From NCBI GenBank assembly GCA_028823995.1, contig JAPPFD010000016.1, forward strand, positions 1-64,000: DNA of 64,000 nt, written 5' to 3'. The notes below the pieces were generated by a model. That model saw nothing but the letters and a program-made list of their open reading frames with translations, was not told where the DNA came from and ran no database searches. This document shows, one piece after another, positions 1-8,245 of the stretch. The position numbers and the translations under genes were made by a program. The stretch's first letter is position 1. Each line of letters starts with the position of its first letter. The DNA comes from a bacterium (lineage in GTDB: Bacteria > Actinomycetota > Acidimicrobiia > Spongiisociales > ZC4RG35).

Positions 1-37
1 TTGAGTTTGGGTCAGACCCGCTCCGGCCAAGGGGCAC

Positions 38-922
38 CTACAAGTATGAGTGGTTGAGTTTTCGGTCGCCGCGTCTGTTCAGTCGGTGGCGGGTTTTTTG
101 GCCGGAGGAGGCTTGTGGGGGTGCGACGCCGGCTAGCCGAGCGAACGCTGTTTCGTTGCAGCAGCGGCGAGGGTGGGACCATGCTATGTAGATTTGGGTG
201 GCGGTGATCGGTGCTATGCCGGGCTGGTCGAGCAGGTGGGGAGCGACTGTGGTGATCAGTTCGGTGATGGTTGTTCTCAGTTGGGTGGCTTCGTCGGTGA
301 GGGCTCGGATCCGGCGGGCTGCGGATCGCATGGCTTGTTTGGTGGCGGTGTGTTCGTTGATGGTGTCAGACCGGAGACGGAACCCTGAGCATTTGGCCAC
401 CAGAGCTGTGGTGGTGAGCCCTCGGAGTTGGTCGCGAAGATCGACCGGCGCGGTGACTAGGAGGGCTTTCAGTTCGTTGATGGCCGCTGTTCTGGCTGTT
501 ATTGCGCCTCGGCGGGTGGTTTCCAACACTCGGAGGGCTTCGCGGTTTCCCCGTATCCGTGGTGCGGAGGGTTGGGAGCGGCCTAGTGTTTGGCGGGCGG
601 CCCGACGGGCGTCCAGGGTGTCGGTTTTGGCGCCGTCGATGCTGGGGGTGGGATTGTTGAACTCTATTACCCACTCACCACGAGCAGCGAGATAGGCTGC
701 TATGCCGACTCCGTAGCTTCCGGTGCCTTCCACGGACCATGCCCGGTCGGTGGCCTGGGTGTACTCATCGGCCCATTTCACCAGCCGTTCGTATCCCACC
801 TGGGTGGTGGCGAACGCTGCGGATGCTTGTTCTCCGGTGGTGGCGGTGTCCACTACCGACGCGGTGACTCGGTCACGATCCGGGTCGATCCCGATCACAT
901 GTTCAACTGACGCCACAGCCAT
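38..922 (-). pseudogene. IS110-family transposase, C-terminally truncated
   Basis: DEDD-type transposase/recombinase of the IS110 family. Counting from the ATG at 922 (preceded by GGGAAAAGG), the RuvC-like acidic residues are D13 (GIDPDRD), E65 (VEGTGSYG), D101 and D104 (KTDTLDARR). The C-terminal Tnp domain carries the catalytic-serine motif QASSGQKTRHR. The reading frame stops just after RRGDRKLNH, where relatives continue for several dozen more residues (compare the intact copy at 4273-5301), so the C-terminus is lost. An upstream in-frame TTG at 979 is possible, but the added residues look non-coding. The protein is clearly diverged from the second IS110 transposase in this window, so the two are separate arrivals. 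It is probably inactive. Confidence 0.85.
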
Positions 923-1190
923 CCTTTTCCCTTTCTGTTGCTTACAATTTCGGGTTGCCCATAGAGGCGCGATCCGCAAAATACGGCAGAACTGTGATGA
1001 GTCACACCCCCTGGGGGGTGGACAGGCTTCTGATTAGGCCAGCGCGGTACGCAGGCTGCTGCTGGCGGTCGGTGTCGGACAGATCATTAAGAAAGACACC
1101 TAACGGGGTCAGTTTGCATAAGGGTCACGACACCACCACCAGCAGCTGACCTGAAACATTCTCCAAAGAGCATCCCCCACATTCTCACAG
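923..1190 (-). other. Noncoding leader of the first IS110 element, possible bridge RNA region
   Basis: About 270 bp without a supported gene lie between the IS110 transposase start and the IS21 fragment. In IS110-type elements the noncoding stretch upstream of the transposase can encode the bridge RNA that pairs with donor and target DNA (established for the family). The stretch contains GC hairpin-forming sequence, for example CACCCCCTGGGGGGTG near 1004. No guide could be assigned, because the other end of this element is missing. The RNA assignment is inference only. Confidence 0.2.
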
Positions 1191-1567
1191 TTGGCACAGG
1201 AGGAGTACTTGGAAGTGCATGCATTGAGACAGCGGGGGTGGTCGATCTCGGCTATCGCCCGCCATTTGGGAGGAGACCGAAAAACGGTACGAGCGTATTT
1301 GTCGGGCGATCGGGTACCGGGTCGGCGAGCCTCGTCCGGGCCGGATCCGTTCGATCTGTTCGAGGCTTATGTGCGTCAGCGGCTGTCCGATGATCCCCAT
1401 GTTTGGGCAACTGTGTTGTTCGACGAGGTGGCGGCGTTGGGCTATTCGCAGAGCTATGTGACGTTGGTGCGGAAGATCCGCCATGAGGGTCTTCGACCGT
1501 CTTGTGGTGCCTGTGCGGGTACCCGGGGTCGTGCCACTGCGACTATTGATCATCCACCGGGTGAGGA
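1191..1567 (+). pseudogene. istA: IS21-family transposase IstA, N-terminal fragment
   Basis: The N-terminal part of an IstA-type transposase. It has a helix-turn-helix (LRQRGWSISAIARHLGGDRK then TVRAYL) and then the conserved region LFDEVAALGYSQSYVTLVRKI, as in IS21 proteins. Similarity stops at PPGEEC, just before the DDE catalytic domain should begin. From about 1568 the DNA belongs to the oppositely oriented DUF1643 gene, and the reading frame runs on only into its antisense strand. The start is a TTG at 1191 with no convincing ribosome binding site. The istB partner is absent. This is a non-functional remnant. Confidence 0.8.
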
Positions 1568-1891
1568 GTGCCGAATCATGATGTCGTTTTTCGGACCCAC
1601 CGGGTCAGCAATGTCCCGCAGACTTTTGGGGTTCGTGGACCTGGCCGCGAACAGATTGACTACCTTCAGGTGATGAGCCCCTGCTGCGGCTGCCAGTTGC
1701 TTCACTCTGCGAATAGTCGGGTCGCCTCTGTGGGCGTCTGCTGTGCTCGGGTTCAGCATGCATACGACCATCGTGAAAGATTGGCGATATTCGACGAAGC
1801 CGACCAGCCGACGGTGAAGCACATACCTGTAGCTCACAGCGGCTCCCACGCGTCCGGGGTCATTGGCATGCTCCCCGAGAGGGACTGACAA
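1568..1891 (-). pseudogene. DUF1643 protein, 3' end removed by an IS21 remnant
   Basis: The product matches the DUF1643 family by its core MLNPSTADAHRGDPTIRR, then VNLFAARSTNPKSL and DPVGPKND. The family is uncharacterised and often sits in mobile or defence-rich DNA. After DPVGPKND only a few unrelated residues remain before a stop at the edge of the IstA fragment, so roughly the last third of the usual domain is missing. The start is uncertain: TTG at 1891, or an internal GTG nearer to SYRYVLHRRL. The join at about 1568 marks either an IS21 insertion or a deletion that fused the two. Confidence 0.65.
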
Positions 1892-1950
1892 CCTCGATCA
1901 GACGTCTTTCTTCTGGGACATTATATACCAAAGTGGCGAAACCGAGCGAG

Positions 1951-2160
1951 TCAGTCTGCCTGTCGGAGGGTGTTGTAATCGAAAGTCCGCTGGCAATTTA
2001 GACAGGTGACCTCGTGCCAGTCGCGGGTGAGGCGTTCCACGGGAATCATGTTGTAATCGGCGTCGTTGCCGTGCTGGGCGCAGGCTGCTGGTGCTACCCG
2101 CCAGAAACGAAGGGTCTCGGGAAACCGCCGGGTGTCAAGGTGGATCTTCTTGTCATTCAC
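1951..2160 (-). CDS. Small hypothetical protein with a CxxC motif
   Basis: A 69-residue reading frame from GTG at 2160 to a stop at 1951, just upstream of the truncated DUF1643 gene and on the same strand. The C-terminal half reads TRDWHEVTCLNCQRTFDYNT, with a CLNC pair and a nearby HEVTC that could bind a metal. Composition looks protein-like rather than like shadow sequence, but no family is recognised. No strong Shine-Dalgarno sequence is visible. It could be a fragment of a larger lost gene. Confidence 0.4.
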   Translation of the reverse strand: MNDKKIHLDTRRFPETLRFWRVAPAACAQHGNDADYNMIPVERLTRDWHEVTCLNCQRTFDYNTLRQAD

Positions 2161-2507
2161 GATTCAAGTACCGCCAGTCCTTGCGCCGCTGCGGAGGGGC
2201 CAGAGTCGCGAAACCCGATACCTCTTCCGGCGACCCCCAAGCATGCCTGACGGTACCCTCTCCTTTGCGCCTGGCTTCTCGCACCAGCCCTCTCCCCGCG
2301 AGGGCGCCTGGCATACCAGAGCGGGAGGGGGCGGCCCAGACCATGAACCCTCCTCCCGCCTCCTCACTCCTAGCCGGGGTCGCCGAGGAGAGCTCCTGGG
2401 GTCGGGCACAAAAGGCACATCTATCTGCACGCCGACCTGTCCGGGTGATGTCCAGGCACCGGGGGGCCGCTTTTCATCCGAAGTCTATCTCTGTCGAAGT
2501 TCCGTAA
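2161..2507. other. Gene-poor spacer
   Basis: About 350 bp of GC-rich sequence with several short frames on both strands. None has a ribosome binding site, recognisable domain or plausible composition. No RNA gene or repeat was recognised. Confidence 0.4.
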
Positions 2508-2804
2508 TCAATTCGTGTCAACAAAGCCTGCTGTCCCTTTAGGAGGTCTAGGTACAGGTTCAGGACTTACAGGTTGGTTAGACCAATCGGACCAATCGGA
2601 CCAAGGTCCAGGAGGGCTGAGGTTCAATATATTTGAATGTGGAAGAAAGCTGGCATAATAGGCTCTGATTCTTGTGCGCAGACTCTCATCTACATCCTCA
2701 AAAGTTACTTGACGATTGAAAGTGAATATAGGTTGACCTATCTTCCCATCACTAACTTCAACCTCTAATTCGTATGCAAATATTGGCGGATCTACGACAC
2801 GCAT
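2508..2804 (-). CDS. Hypothetical 98-residue protein
   Basis: The start is well supported: AAGGAG lies 5 nt before the ATG at 2804 on the minus strand. The DNA is notably AT-richer than the surroundings. The N-terminal part (MRVVDPPIFAYELEVEVSDG, then QPIFTFNRQVTFEDVDESLR) looks like a small folded domain rich in beta structure. The C-terminus is low-complexity and includes a WSDWSDWSN run produced by a 9-bp tandem repeat. No family is recognised. Its isolation and base composition suggest horizontally acquired DNA. Confidence 0.6.
   Translation of the reverse strand: MRVVDPPIFAYELEVEVSDGKIGQPIFTFNRQVTFEDVDESLRTRIRAYYASFLPHSNILNLSPPGPWSDWSDWSNQPVSPEPVPRPPKGTAGFVDTN
2581..2604 (+). repeat. 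Tandem 9-bp repeat inside the 98-residue gene
   Basis: The unit GACCAATCG occurs 2.7 times in a row and encodes the WSD/WSD/WSN run on the minus strand. It keeps the frame, so copy-number change would lengthen or shorten the protein without breaking it. Confidence 0.8.
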
Positions 2805-3030
2805 CTTTGCTCCTTACTGATTCGATCTATCTTGGCTATTAGAAGATCATCTTCTCGGTCAAACCCCTAGTCGTAGCTTAGCTCGCAGGTAATCTATGCC
2901 CACGGTTGCCTTTGACTCGGCTGCAGTGTCCGCAAAGCAACTGTGGCTTGGCTACGGGGGTTGCCGTTCTATCAGCAGCCACGCACCTCCAGTTTGGTTG
3001 CCCGCTAGGCAGCTATTAGATGGCTGCCTT

Positions 3031-3585
3031 CTATGATTGCCTTGGTCGTGTTTGGGAAACCAGCCGGGTGAGAGTGGCAGGGTACCCACGGACCATTCCG
3101 GGTGAATCTTCTGTCGCAAAGGCCGCTGTTGGTAAAGCGAGCACAGTGCTGTGCGAATGGGTTTCCGGAGTTGGAGCCACCGTTGTGGTGGTCGTCGACG
3201 TCGTGGTCACGGGCGACTCTGACAACAAGTCCCGCCCTGCATACAGCAACGCCGCGAACTCACCCCGACTCACGCCATCGGGATACACGCGTCCGAACAC
3301 AATCGTCGCCTGCTCAGCCGTTATCTTCTGATCAGGTCGGAACGTCCCATCCTGATAGCCTTGGAAAGCATCTACCTCCCGTGACCACTCGATGGCCTCC
3401 CGATTCGGGTGGTCTTCGGGCACATCCGAAAACCCCGTCTGCGCCACCACTGAACCCGCCAGCCCAACTAGGCCGACCGGGGCCAGAATGAACCATCGTC
3501 CCGAACACCCACGAGCCACCGATCCTCCCCCAGGCATCAACCCCCGACTGAAAGCACCATCGCAACGACCGGACCGAACCAACAT
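3031..3585 (-). CDS. Secreted protein with one SLH-like domain
   Basis: From the ATG at 3585 the protein has a basic N-terminus, a hydrophobic signal segment (WFILAPVGLVGLAGSVVAQ) and then an SLH-type unit: FSDVPEDHPNREAIEWSREV, followed by FQGYQDGTFRPDQKITAEQA. A partial second unit (GVSRGEFAALLYAGRDLL) and a Thr-rich linker (TTTSTTTTTVAPTP) follow. SLH domains normally hold proteins to the cell-wall surface. The protein has no enzymatic domain. The start could also be ATG 3537. The frame stays open upstream to 3849, but that part lies in the inverted repeat and does not look coding. The SLH-bearing protease at 5651-7618 is a likely relative. Confidence 0.65.
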   Translation of the reverse strand: MLVRSGRCDGAFSRGLMPGGGSVARGCSGRWFILAPVGLVGLAGSVVAQTGFSDVPEDHPNREAIEWSREVDAFQGYQDGTFRPDQKITAEQATIVFGRVYPDGVSRGEFAALLYAGRDLLSESPVTTTSTTTTTVAPTPETHSHSTVLALPTAAFATEDSPGMVRGYPATLTRLVSQTRPRQS

Positions 3586-3777
3586 AGGCCTAACCACCAA
3601 GGACCCTCCACAACAGGAGGAAACGACGCGAGCAGGATCGAGTGCACATGAGGGAGGAACCAGGGGTACAGGGGCATGGGAGCCAGAACTAAGAGACGAT
3701 GCAGAGGGAACCTTGACGCAGCCGCTGCCAGAACCGAGGGGCCCTGCCAGATGCTGACCAGAAAGCGTTCTTGAGTC

Positions 3778-4071
3778 GTTCTTCGTTGTGGGCGATCTCG
3801 ACCACACGTTTGCACTAAAGGCTGCCCACACCCGAAAACGCGTGGGCAACCACCAGCCGCCCGGGGCGGCGCAGGCAGGTTTGATGGCCGGTTCGGGGGG
3901 CTCCTAGCGAAACGTTCGTCGAGTACCTGGTCCGGCTTCTCACGAGACAAACGGCTGGCGAACAGTTTACGAACGCCTGCCGCTTCGAGCCGGTGTTCCC
4001 CCAGGTCAGACCCCAAACGAACGGTTTGCGAACGCTACGAACGCTACAGCGAACGGTTTACGAACGTGCGT
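3778..4071 (+). repeat. Left copy of a ~270-bp imperfect inverted repeat
   Basis: This segment is the reverse complement of 7977-8245 with small gaps. The best-matched blocks are GGGCGATCTCGACCACACGT, TTTGCACTAAAG, CCCACACCCGAAAACGCGTG, CGTTCGTCGAGTAC, ACGAGACAAACGGCTGGCGA and CAGGTCAGACC, and overall identity appears to be around 80 percent by eye. The two copies enclose about 3.9 kb with an IS110 element and an SLH metzincin. The SLH gene at 3031-3585 lies just outside this copy and is transcribed away from it. Confidence 0.85.
4018..4066 (+). repeat. Array of CGAACG hexamers
   Basis: CGAACG occurs five times in 49 bp (4018, 4029, 4038, 4050, 4061). The spacings are 9-12 bp, close to one helical turn. 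Two 17-mers, CGAACGGTTTGCGAACG and CGAACGGTTTACGAACG, stand out. A third copy with one difference lies at 3959-3975. The right inverted repeat holds matching reverse-complement units at 7979-7995, 7990-8006 and about 8060. Such phased direct repeats resemble iterons or multi-site operators; no binding protein can be named. Confidence 0.75.
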
Positions 4072-4272
4072 GTATATATGGGGGGTGCCGGTGGGGATGG
4101 CTCCTTACGAACACGCCCCACTTGTGGTGGCCTTCCAAACGAGTGCCTCCCCACCGGTCTTTCGGTTTGGGTGGTGTCGCTTGATAGAAGCTCGAGAACC
4201 AGAAGGGATCTCAACGCACGTTTGCGCACATCCAAGCCCTACCTAACCCGCTGTACGAAAGGAAACCCTGTC
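4072..4272 (+). ncRNA. Candidate IS110 bridge RNA
   Basis: In IS110-type elements the noncoding region upstream of the recombinase gene is transcribed into a structured bridge RNA. Two loops of that RNA pair with donor ends and target. Here that region is about 200 nt long and contains GC-rich segments able to fold, for example GGGGGGTGCCGGTGGGGA against CCCCACCGG. At 4184-4194 it carries ATAGAAGCTCG, identical to the sequence at the element's right end (5298-5308). A donor-loop guide would be expected to match an end in this way. The position and the match are seen; the RNA itself is inferred. Confidence 0.4.
4184..4194 (+). repeat. 11-bp ATAGAAGCTCG, copy inside the IS110 leader
   Basis: The same 11 bases are found at 5298-5308 (right end of the IS110) and, in inverted orientation, at 7966-7976 directly beside the right inverted repeat. 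They contain a central CT, the core dinucleotide used by the best-studied IS110 relative, IS621. Confidence 0.8.
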
Positions 4273-5301
4273 GTGACTGTTATCGGGATCGACTCCCATA
4301 AGGATACCCTTTCTGGTGTACTGGCTGACGAGTCAGGCCGCCTCCTAGAGGAACGTATCTTCTTGAACACACCCCGTGGACACACCCAGGTGGCTGCCTG
4401 GGTCCAGGACACCGCCGCCCGGCGGGTGGCTATCGAGGGATCCGGCAACTACGGACGACCCTTGGCGTTGGCTCTTAGGGCTATCGTTGACACCGTTGAC
4501 GTACCACCCCAGATGACCGCCCGCGCCCGGAGAACCCAGCGAACCCACACCAAATCCGACTCCACCGACGCTCTTTTGATCGCCCGGGTCGGTGCCCGTG
4601 ACGATGACCTGCCGCCTCCTCGTCTCAACGGTCCCATCGAGGACCTGCGTTGTTTGGTGTTTTACCGCCGTGAACTGGTCCAAGCCCGCACCCGGGACAT
4701 CTCTCGTCTCCACGCCGATCTCCAACAGATCGCCTGCGGATACCACCGAAAGATCACCACCTCCCTCACCACTGTGAAAGCTCTCCAACGAGTGTCACGC
4801 ATGATCAGAGGAAACCAAACCCCCCGAGCTCTGATCGCCCGGCACCGTCTCAACAACATCCGAGTGCTCAACCGGAAGATCAAAGACCTCAACGGGGCCA
4901 TCGCCACCCTCGTTGAAACCTCGGGAACCACCCTCACCAACATCCACGGCGTAGGCGCCCTCGTAGCGGCAGAGATCCTCGCCGAAGTCGGTGATCCTGG
5001 CCGCTACCCAACTAAAGCCAAGTTCGCGATGGCCAACGGCACCGCGCCCCTCCAGGCCAGCAGCGGACGAACCCAACGCCACCGACTCAACCGTGGAGGG
5101 AACCGCCAACTCAACAGGGCCATCCACACCATCGCCATCAGCCAAATCAGCCGACCAGGCACCGAAGGCAGAAAATACTACGAACGCAAACTCGCCGCCG
5201 GCAAAAGCAAAAGAGAAGCCACCAGAGCACTCAAACGACGCATCTCAGACCGCGTCTGGACCCACCTCCAACCACCCAAACCACCCCGCATTTTGACATA
5301 G
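4273..5301 (+). CDS. IS110-family transposase, complete
   Basis: A full-length DEDD recombinase of 342 residues from GTG 4273; AAAGGAAA lies upstream and the next residues are VTVIGIDSHKD. Catalytic acidic residues are D7, E55 (IEGSGNYG), D96 and D99 (KSDSTDALL). The C-terminal domain holds the helix-hairpin-helix-like segment (IHGVGALVAAEILAEVGD) and the serine motif LQASSGRTQRHRL at S263/S264, then the usual NRQLNRAIHTIA and basic C-terminus. The frame is open upstream to 4066, but that part is the noncoding leader. No disruption is visible, so the element may still move, guided by its bridge RNA. Confidence 0.9.
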   Translation: MTVIGIDSHKDTLSGVLADESGRLLEERIFLNTPRGHTQVAAWVQDTAARRVAIEGSGNYGRPLALALRAIVDTVDVPPQMTARARRTQRTHTKSDSTDALLIARVGARDDDLPPPRLNGPIEDLRCLVFYRRELVQARTRDISRLHADLQQIACGYHRKITTSLTTVKALQRVSRMIRGNQTPRALIARHRLNNIRVLNRKIKDLNGAIATLVETSGTTLTNIHGVGALVAAEILAEVGDPGRYPTKAKFAMANGTAPLQASSGRTQRHRLNRGGNRQLNRAIHTIAISQISRPGTEGRKYYERKLAAGKSKREATRALKRRISDRVWTHLQPPKPPRILT

Positions 5302-5308
5302 AAGCTCG
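5298..5308 (+). repeat. 11-bp ATAGAAGCTCG, copy at the IS110 right end
   Basis: It begins 3 bp before the end of the transposase stop codon. It is identical to 4184-4194 and, inverted, to 7966-7976. It is read here as the probable right end of the element plus the first bases of flank. Confidence 0.75.
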
Positions 5309-5650
5309 TTTTGAAGTAGACGTGGGCGGGCATTTCCACTTCGACCATGCCTTGTAGGGTGTGGGCCACATCCCCGTTGAGAACCCGGTTGACGCCGGAG
5401 GTGCTAGAACGTCGGCAGTGAGATCTGATCCACGTATTAACCCAGGGGTGGCGGCTGAACTTATCGAGGCTTCGCGACCTGTTGTTGTTCTGGCCCTTAG
5501 CGATGCTTCAGGGAATGACGTCAGCATATCCAGATTCTTTGTCACGACTGTAACTTGGGAAGAGCGACTCAATCGGTGGTTTGAGTCCGTGATCGCCATC
5601 ATCCGGGGAGCCGGGCCGTCGAGGCTCTGTTTCCAGGCGCACTGGGTGCT
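5309..5650. other. Spacer between IS110 and the SLH metalloprotease
   Basis: About 340 bp. On the minus strand a short stretch (about 5310-5400) reads coherently as VNRVLNGDVAHTLQGMVEVE followed by MPAHVYFKTSF, which may be the tail of a lost protein truncated at the IS110 edge. The rest contains no supported gene. Confidence 0.3.
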
Positions 5651-7618
5651 TCAACTCTTTCTTGCGGTTGGCATCACCGGTTCTTTGGATGGTGGGCAGA
5701 TCGCCCGATCAAGGGTGCGGCACATGAATAGCATGGTTTCTTCCCTGGAAGGCGTTGATCGGAAGCCGAATGTCCTGTCTGCCGTCCCGCCCGTTATTCC
5801 TTGGTCATAGGCCCAACCTATGGGTGTCTGGTACCAGGCGTCCGCGTTGGGGGGAACGTCATCGTAGTGGTCTGTGCCCAGAGTGCCGGTGTCTGGTTCT
5901 CCTTCCGCCCGGTGGAGGAATGCCATGGTTTGTTCTCTGGTGAGGGTCTGGCCCATCCCGAAGAGGCCGTTCCCGACTCCGCTGGTGATGCCGTTCTCGA
6001 AAGCCCAGCCGATCGTGGTGTTTGCCCAGTGATCGCCTGGGACGTCGGTGAAGTAGGCGCTACCGTCGTACTGGGTCCTTGTGCACTCATCGGGTGCGTA
6101 GGCTCGGCACAGGAATGTTATCATTTCTTCTCGTTTCAAACCTGACCGAATCCCGAACCGGTCTTCGCCGACGCCGGCGGTTATCTCCCAGGACTGGGCC
6201 CACCTTACGGGAACATAAAAGAAGCTGTCGGTGGGTACGTCGGTGAAAGTCGGGTAGTCATTGCCTGGGGCTATTTCGATTATGAAGGTGTCTCCGTACC
6301 GTTCGATCACATTGAGTTCGTATCTGTCCGGATCCGTTTCGCTGTCTCCCCACCAAACACCTTCGCCCAGACCCTGAACATGGAGCACCGGGTCATCTTC
6401 TCCCGAGAGGGCCGGTGACGTTCGTCTCTGCGAACCCCAACAAGCATCAATGTAGGGATTGTCACACTCAGAGGCGGATTGATCGATTCGATAAATCTCG
6501 ACGCCTTCTTTTGGGATAAGGGAATCGTATGATTCCTGTACGCGAACCCCCATGGACTCGAAAACACCGGTGGACCATTCCATGATCACCATCTGAGCAC
6601 CGGGTAAACCGACCGGGCTGATTGCATGCAGCGACAGGTAATCCCAAGGATAAAACTCGACTTGATCGGATTGAACCCACCCAGCCGCGTAACGATTCAA
6701 CGCGTGAGTCCCCGCCAGTACCCTTCCGCTGACAGTTACTCGGTTATCTTCATACGTTGCCGTTGGCCCACCGCTCATCACATCCATGGGATTATCGTAT
6801 TCGTCTATAGTGCCATCGTCACCCATCGTCAAACCAGTAAAAGAATGCGGCCAACTGAGCGTATGCCCGATCTCATGAGCCACGGTGCTAATCACATCTA
6901 GAGCATCAAGGGCATCAAGTGAATCTATGCCGCCCTCGATAGAAGACAGAGCGATCGGGGACCACCGAACGCCTACGTTAGTAAACCATCCCATCCAAAC
7001 CCACCGCTGGTTCTCAGGGTAAAACTCGCACCACAGCCAATAGGAAGCAACATCATCCCAACAAGTAGTACCAGCCCCACCCTTAGACAAGACACCGGCA
7101 GCATCGGCAACATGCAGAGTCGAGACGACAATAGCTGCGTGGTTCCCACCCGCCGACCGATTGCCGACCGAATCCAAACATCCTTGTTGGTTGTTGGCCC
7201 GAACAGACCCACCGGGAACGAACGACAAAACATAACGTCCCTCCGAAAGCCACGAATAATACGGAGGTAGCTCAGCATTCAGGAGTCCCGATACGTTCTC
7301 AGGCGTCAGATCCAACGAACCATGAACCCCGTCGCACACCCACACTTCGAACCGGTCAGGCGCGGTTCCTCGATACGACGTGAGCCCAAAGTGGGCCACC
7401 AGCCCCAGCGGGTCGGCCGTATAAGGATCGGGATCGGCCGACTGCAAAACCACCCGATCAGTCAATGACTGAGCACCTACGGGAGCAGGCAGGACAACCA
7501 TCACCAAACCAGCCATCACAACCAACCCCCGCAACGCAGCCAAAAAGCGCCTCTCCCCGGAAGGACGAAACACAACTAGGGAGAACACATCAGCAACCTC
7601 GCCACCGCACGGACGCAA
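5651..7618 (-). CDS. Secreted metzincin-like metalloprotease with three SLH domains
   Basis: A cell-surface protease of about 655 residues. The N-terminus has a basic stretch and hydrophobic signal (LRGLVVMAGLVMVVLPAPVGA, cut after GAQ). The zinc motif HEIGHTLSWPH (H248, E249, H252, H258) fits the metzincin HExxHxxxxxH pattern, and a Met-turn-like NPMDVMSGG follows at about residue 277. Three SLH units lie at about 455-508, 520-572 and 583-640, each of the type FTDVPxDxxxxxxIGWAxxxGIT. They should tether the enzyme to the cell wall. The start may be TTG 7618 or GTG 7588, the latter with GAGG upstream. The substrate is unknown. It lies between the two inverted repeats. Confidence 0.8.
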   Translation of the reverse strand: MRPCGGEVADVFSLVVFRPSGERRFLAALRGLVVMAGLVMVVLPAPVGAQSLTDRVVLQSADPDPYTADPLGLVAHFGLTSYRGTAPDRFEVWVCDGVHGSLDLTPENVSGLLNAELPPYYSWLSEGRYVLSFVPGGSVRANNQQGCLDSVGNRSAGGNHAAIVVSTLHVADAAGVLSKGGAGTTCWDDVASYWLWCEFYPENQRWVWMGWFTNVGVRWSPIALSSIEGGIDSLDALDALDVISTVAHEIGHTLSWPHSFTGLTMGDDGTIDEYDNPMDVMSGGPTATYEDNRVTVSGRVLAGTHALNRYAAGWVQSDQVEFYPWDYLSLHAISPVGLPGAQMVIMEWSTGVFESMGVRVQESYDSLIPKEGVEIYRIDQSASECDNPYIDACWGSQRRTSPALSGEDDPVLHVQGLGEGVWWGDSETDPDRYELNVIERYGDTFIIEIAPGNDYPTFTDVPTDSFFYVPVRWAQSWEITAGVGEDRFGIRSGLKREEMITFLCRAYAPDECTRTQYDGSAYFTDVPGDHWANTTIGWAFENGITSGVGNGLFGMGQTLTREQTMAFLHRAEGEPDTGTLGTDHYDDVPPNADAWYQTPIGWAYDQGITGGTADRTFGFRSTPSREETMLFMCRTLDRAICPPSKEPVMPTARKS

Positions 7619-7976
7619 GCGTCCCGGCAGGAGATGATGCGCACCAACCAGCGCACCCTTTTCCTCTCAGACGGTCTCTTCGCTTCAGACGGTGCCCGAC
7701 GGATCGTCAACAGTATGGGCTGCTAGGAGGCATGGGTCACAATTCCTCGTCCGGTCTCTGAGCAGCTTAGCCGACTCCAACAGGCCATGGACTCCAAACC
7801 ATTACGACCGCAAACATGCCCCAACAGCTGAAGCAACCCACCAGCGGGCAGGCCCGGTTCACGCTGGACAGGGACGCCCCACCTCGGGGGACAGCCAGAA
7901 CAAGATGTACCGTATTTCATGCCCACCGCCACGCAACAACACCCAGAAAAAGACGTTTGTTTAACCGAGCTTCTAT
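7619..7976. other. Upstream region of the metalloprotease
   Basis: About 360 bp with no convincing gene. The reading frame ending at 7978 (MPTATQQHPEKDVCLTELL) is too short and lacks a good start. The segment ends with the inverted 11-mer CGAGCTTCTAT at 7966-7976, immediately before the right inverted repeat. The protease promoter presumably lies here, but no clear -35/-10 pair was found. Confidence 0.3.
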
Positions 7977-8245
7977 GACGTTCGCAAACCGTTTGCAAAC
8001 CGTTCGTTTACGGTCTGACCTGAGGCAACACCCACCGGAAACAGTCAAGCGCTCGCAGCCGTTCGCCAGCCGTTTGTCTCGTAAGAACCCGGATCACGTA
8101 CTCGACGAACATTTCGCTAGAAGACCCTCAAACCTGCCCACGCCGCTTCGGGTTGCCGGAGGGCTGCCCACGCGTTTTCGGGTGTGGGCAGGCTTTAGTG
8201 CAAACGTGTGGTCGAGATCGCCCACTGCGAAGAACGCTGCACGAA
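7977..8245 (-). repeat. Right copy of the ~270-bp imperfect inverted repeat
   Basis: The reverse complement of 3778-4071. It starts with CGTTCGCAAACCG units corresponding to the CGAACG array and ends with CACGTGTGGTCGAGATCGCC-type sequence shared with the other copy. Both copies can be read as an open frame over part of their length (FASRLSR, then VLDE, FAR), but the frame is not kept throughout, so protein coding is unlikely. Confidence 0.85.

Larger units (their letters stand above)
4072..5308 (+). mobile_element. Intact IS110-family insertion sequence
   Basis: The element comprises a full-length DEDD transposase (4273-5301) and about 200 bp of upstream noncoding DNA. The left limit is set where the flanking inverted repeat loses its match with the other copy (about 4071). 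The right limit is set by the ATAGAAGCTCG sequence at 5298-5308, just past the stop codon. IS110 elements lack long terminal inverted repeats and insert at a short core, so both ends are approximate. Confidence 0.65.

Noticed and set aside
3783-3850. Inverted CCCAC...GTGGG sequence in the repeats as a terminator
   Set aside because: The stem CCCACACCCGAAAACGCGTGGG is not followed by a T run and is kept in both repeat copies as part of a larger conserved block.
3537-4016. Minus-strand 159-residue frame in the left inverted repeat, with a partial match in the right repeat (7816-8520)
   Set aside because: The shared reading is lost by frame changes between the copies, so conservation is at the DNA level rather than the protein level.
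5361-5810. 149-residue plus-strand frame after the IS110
   Set aside because: It overlaps the 3' end of the metalloprotease antisense, lacks a ribosome site and shows no domain.
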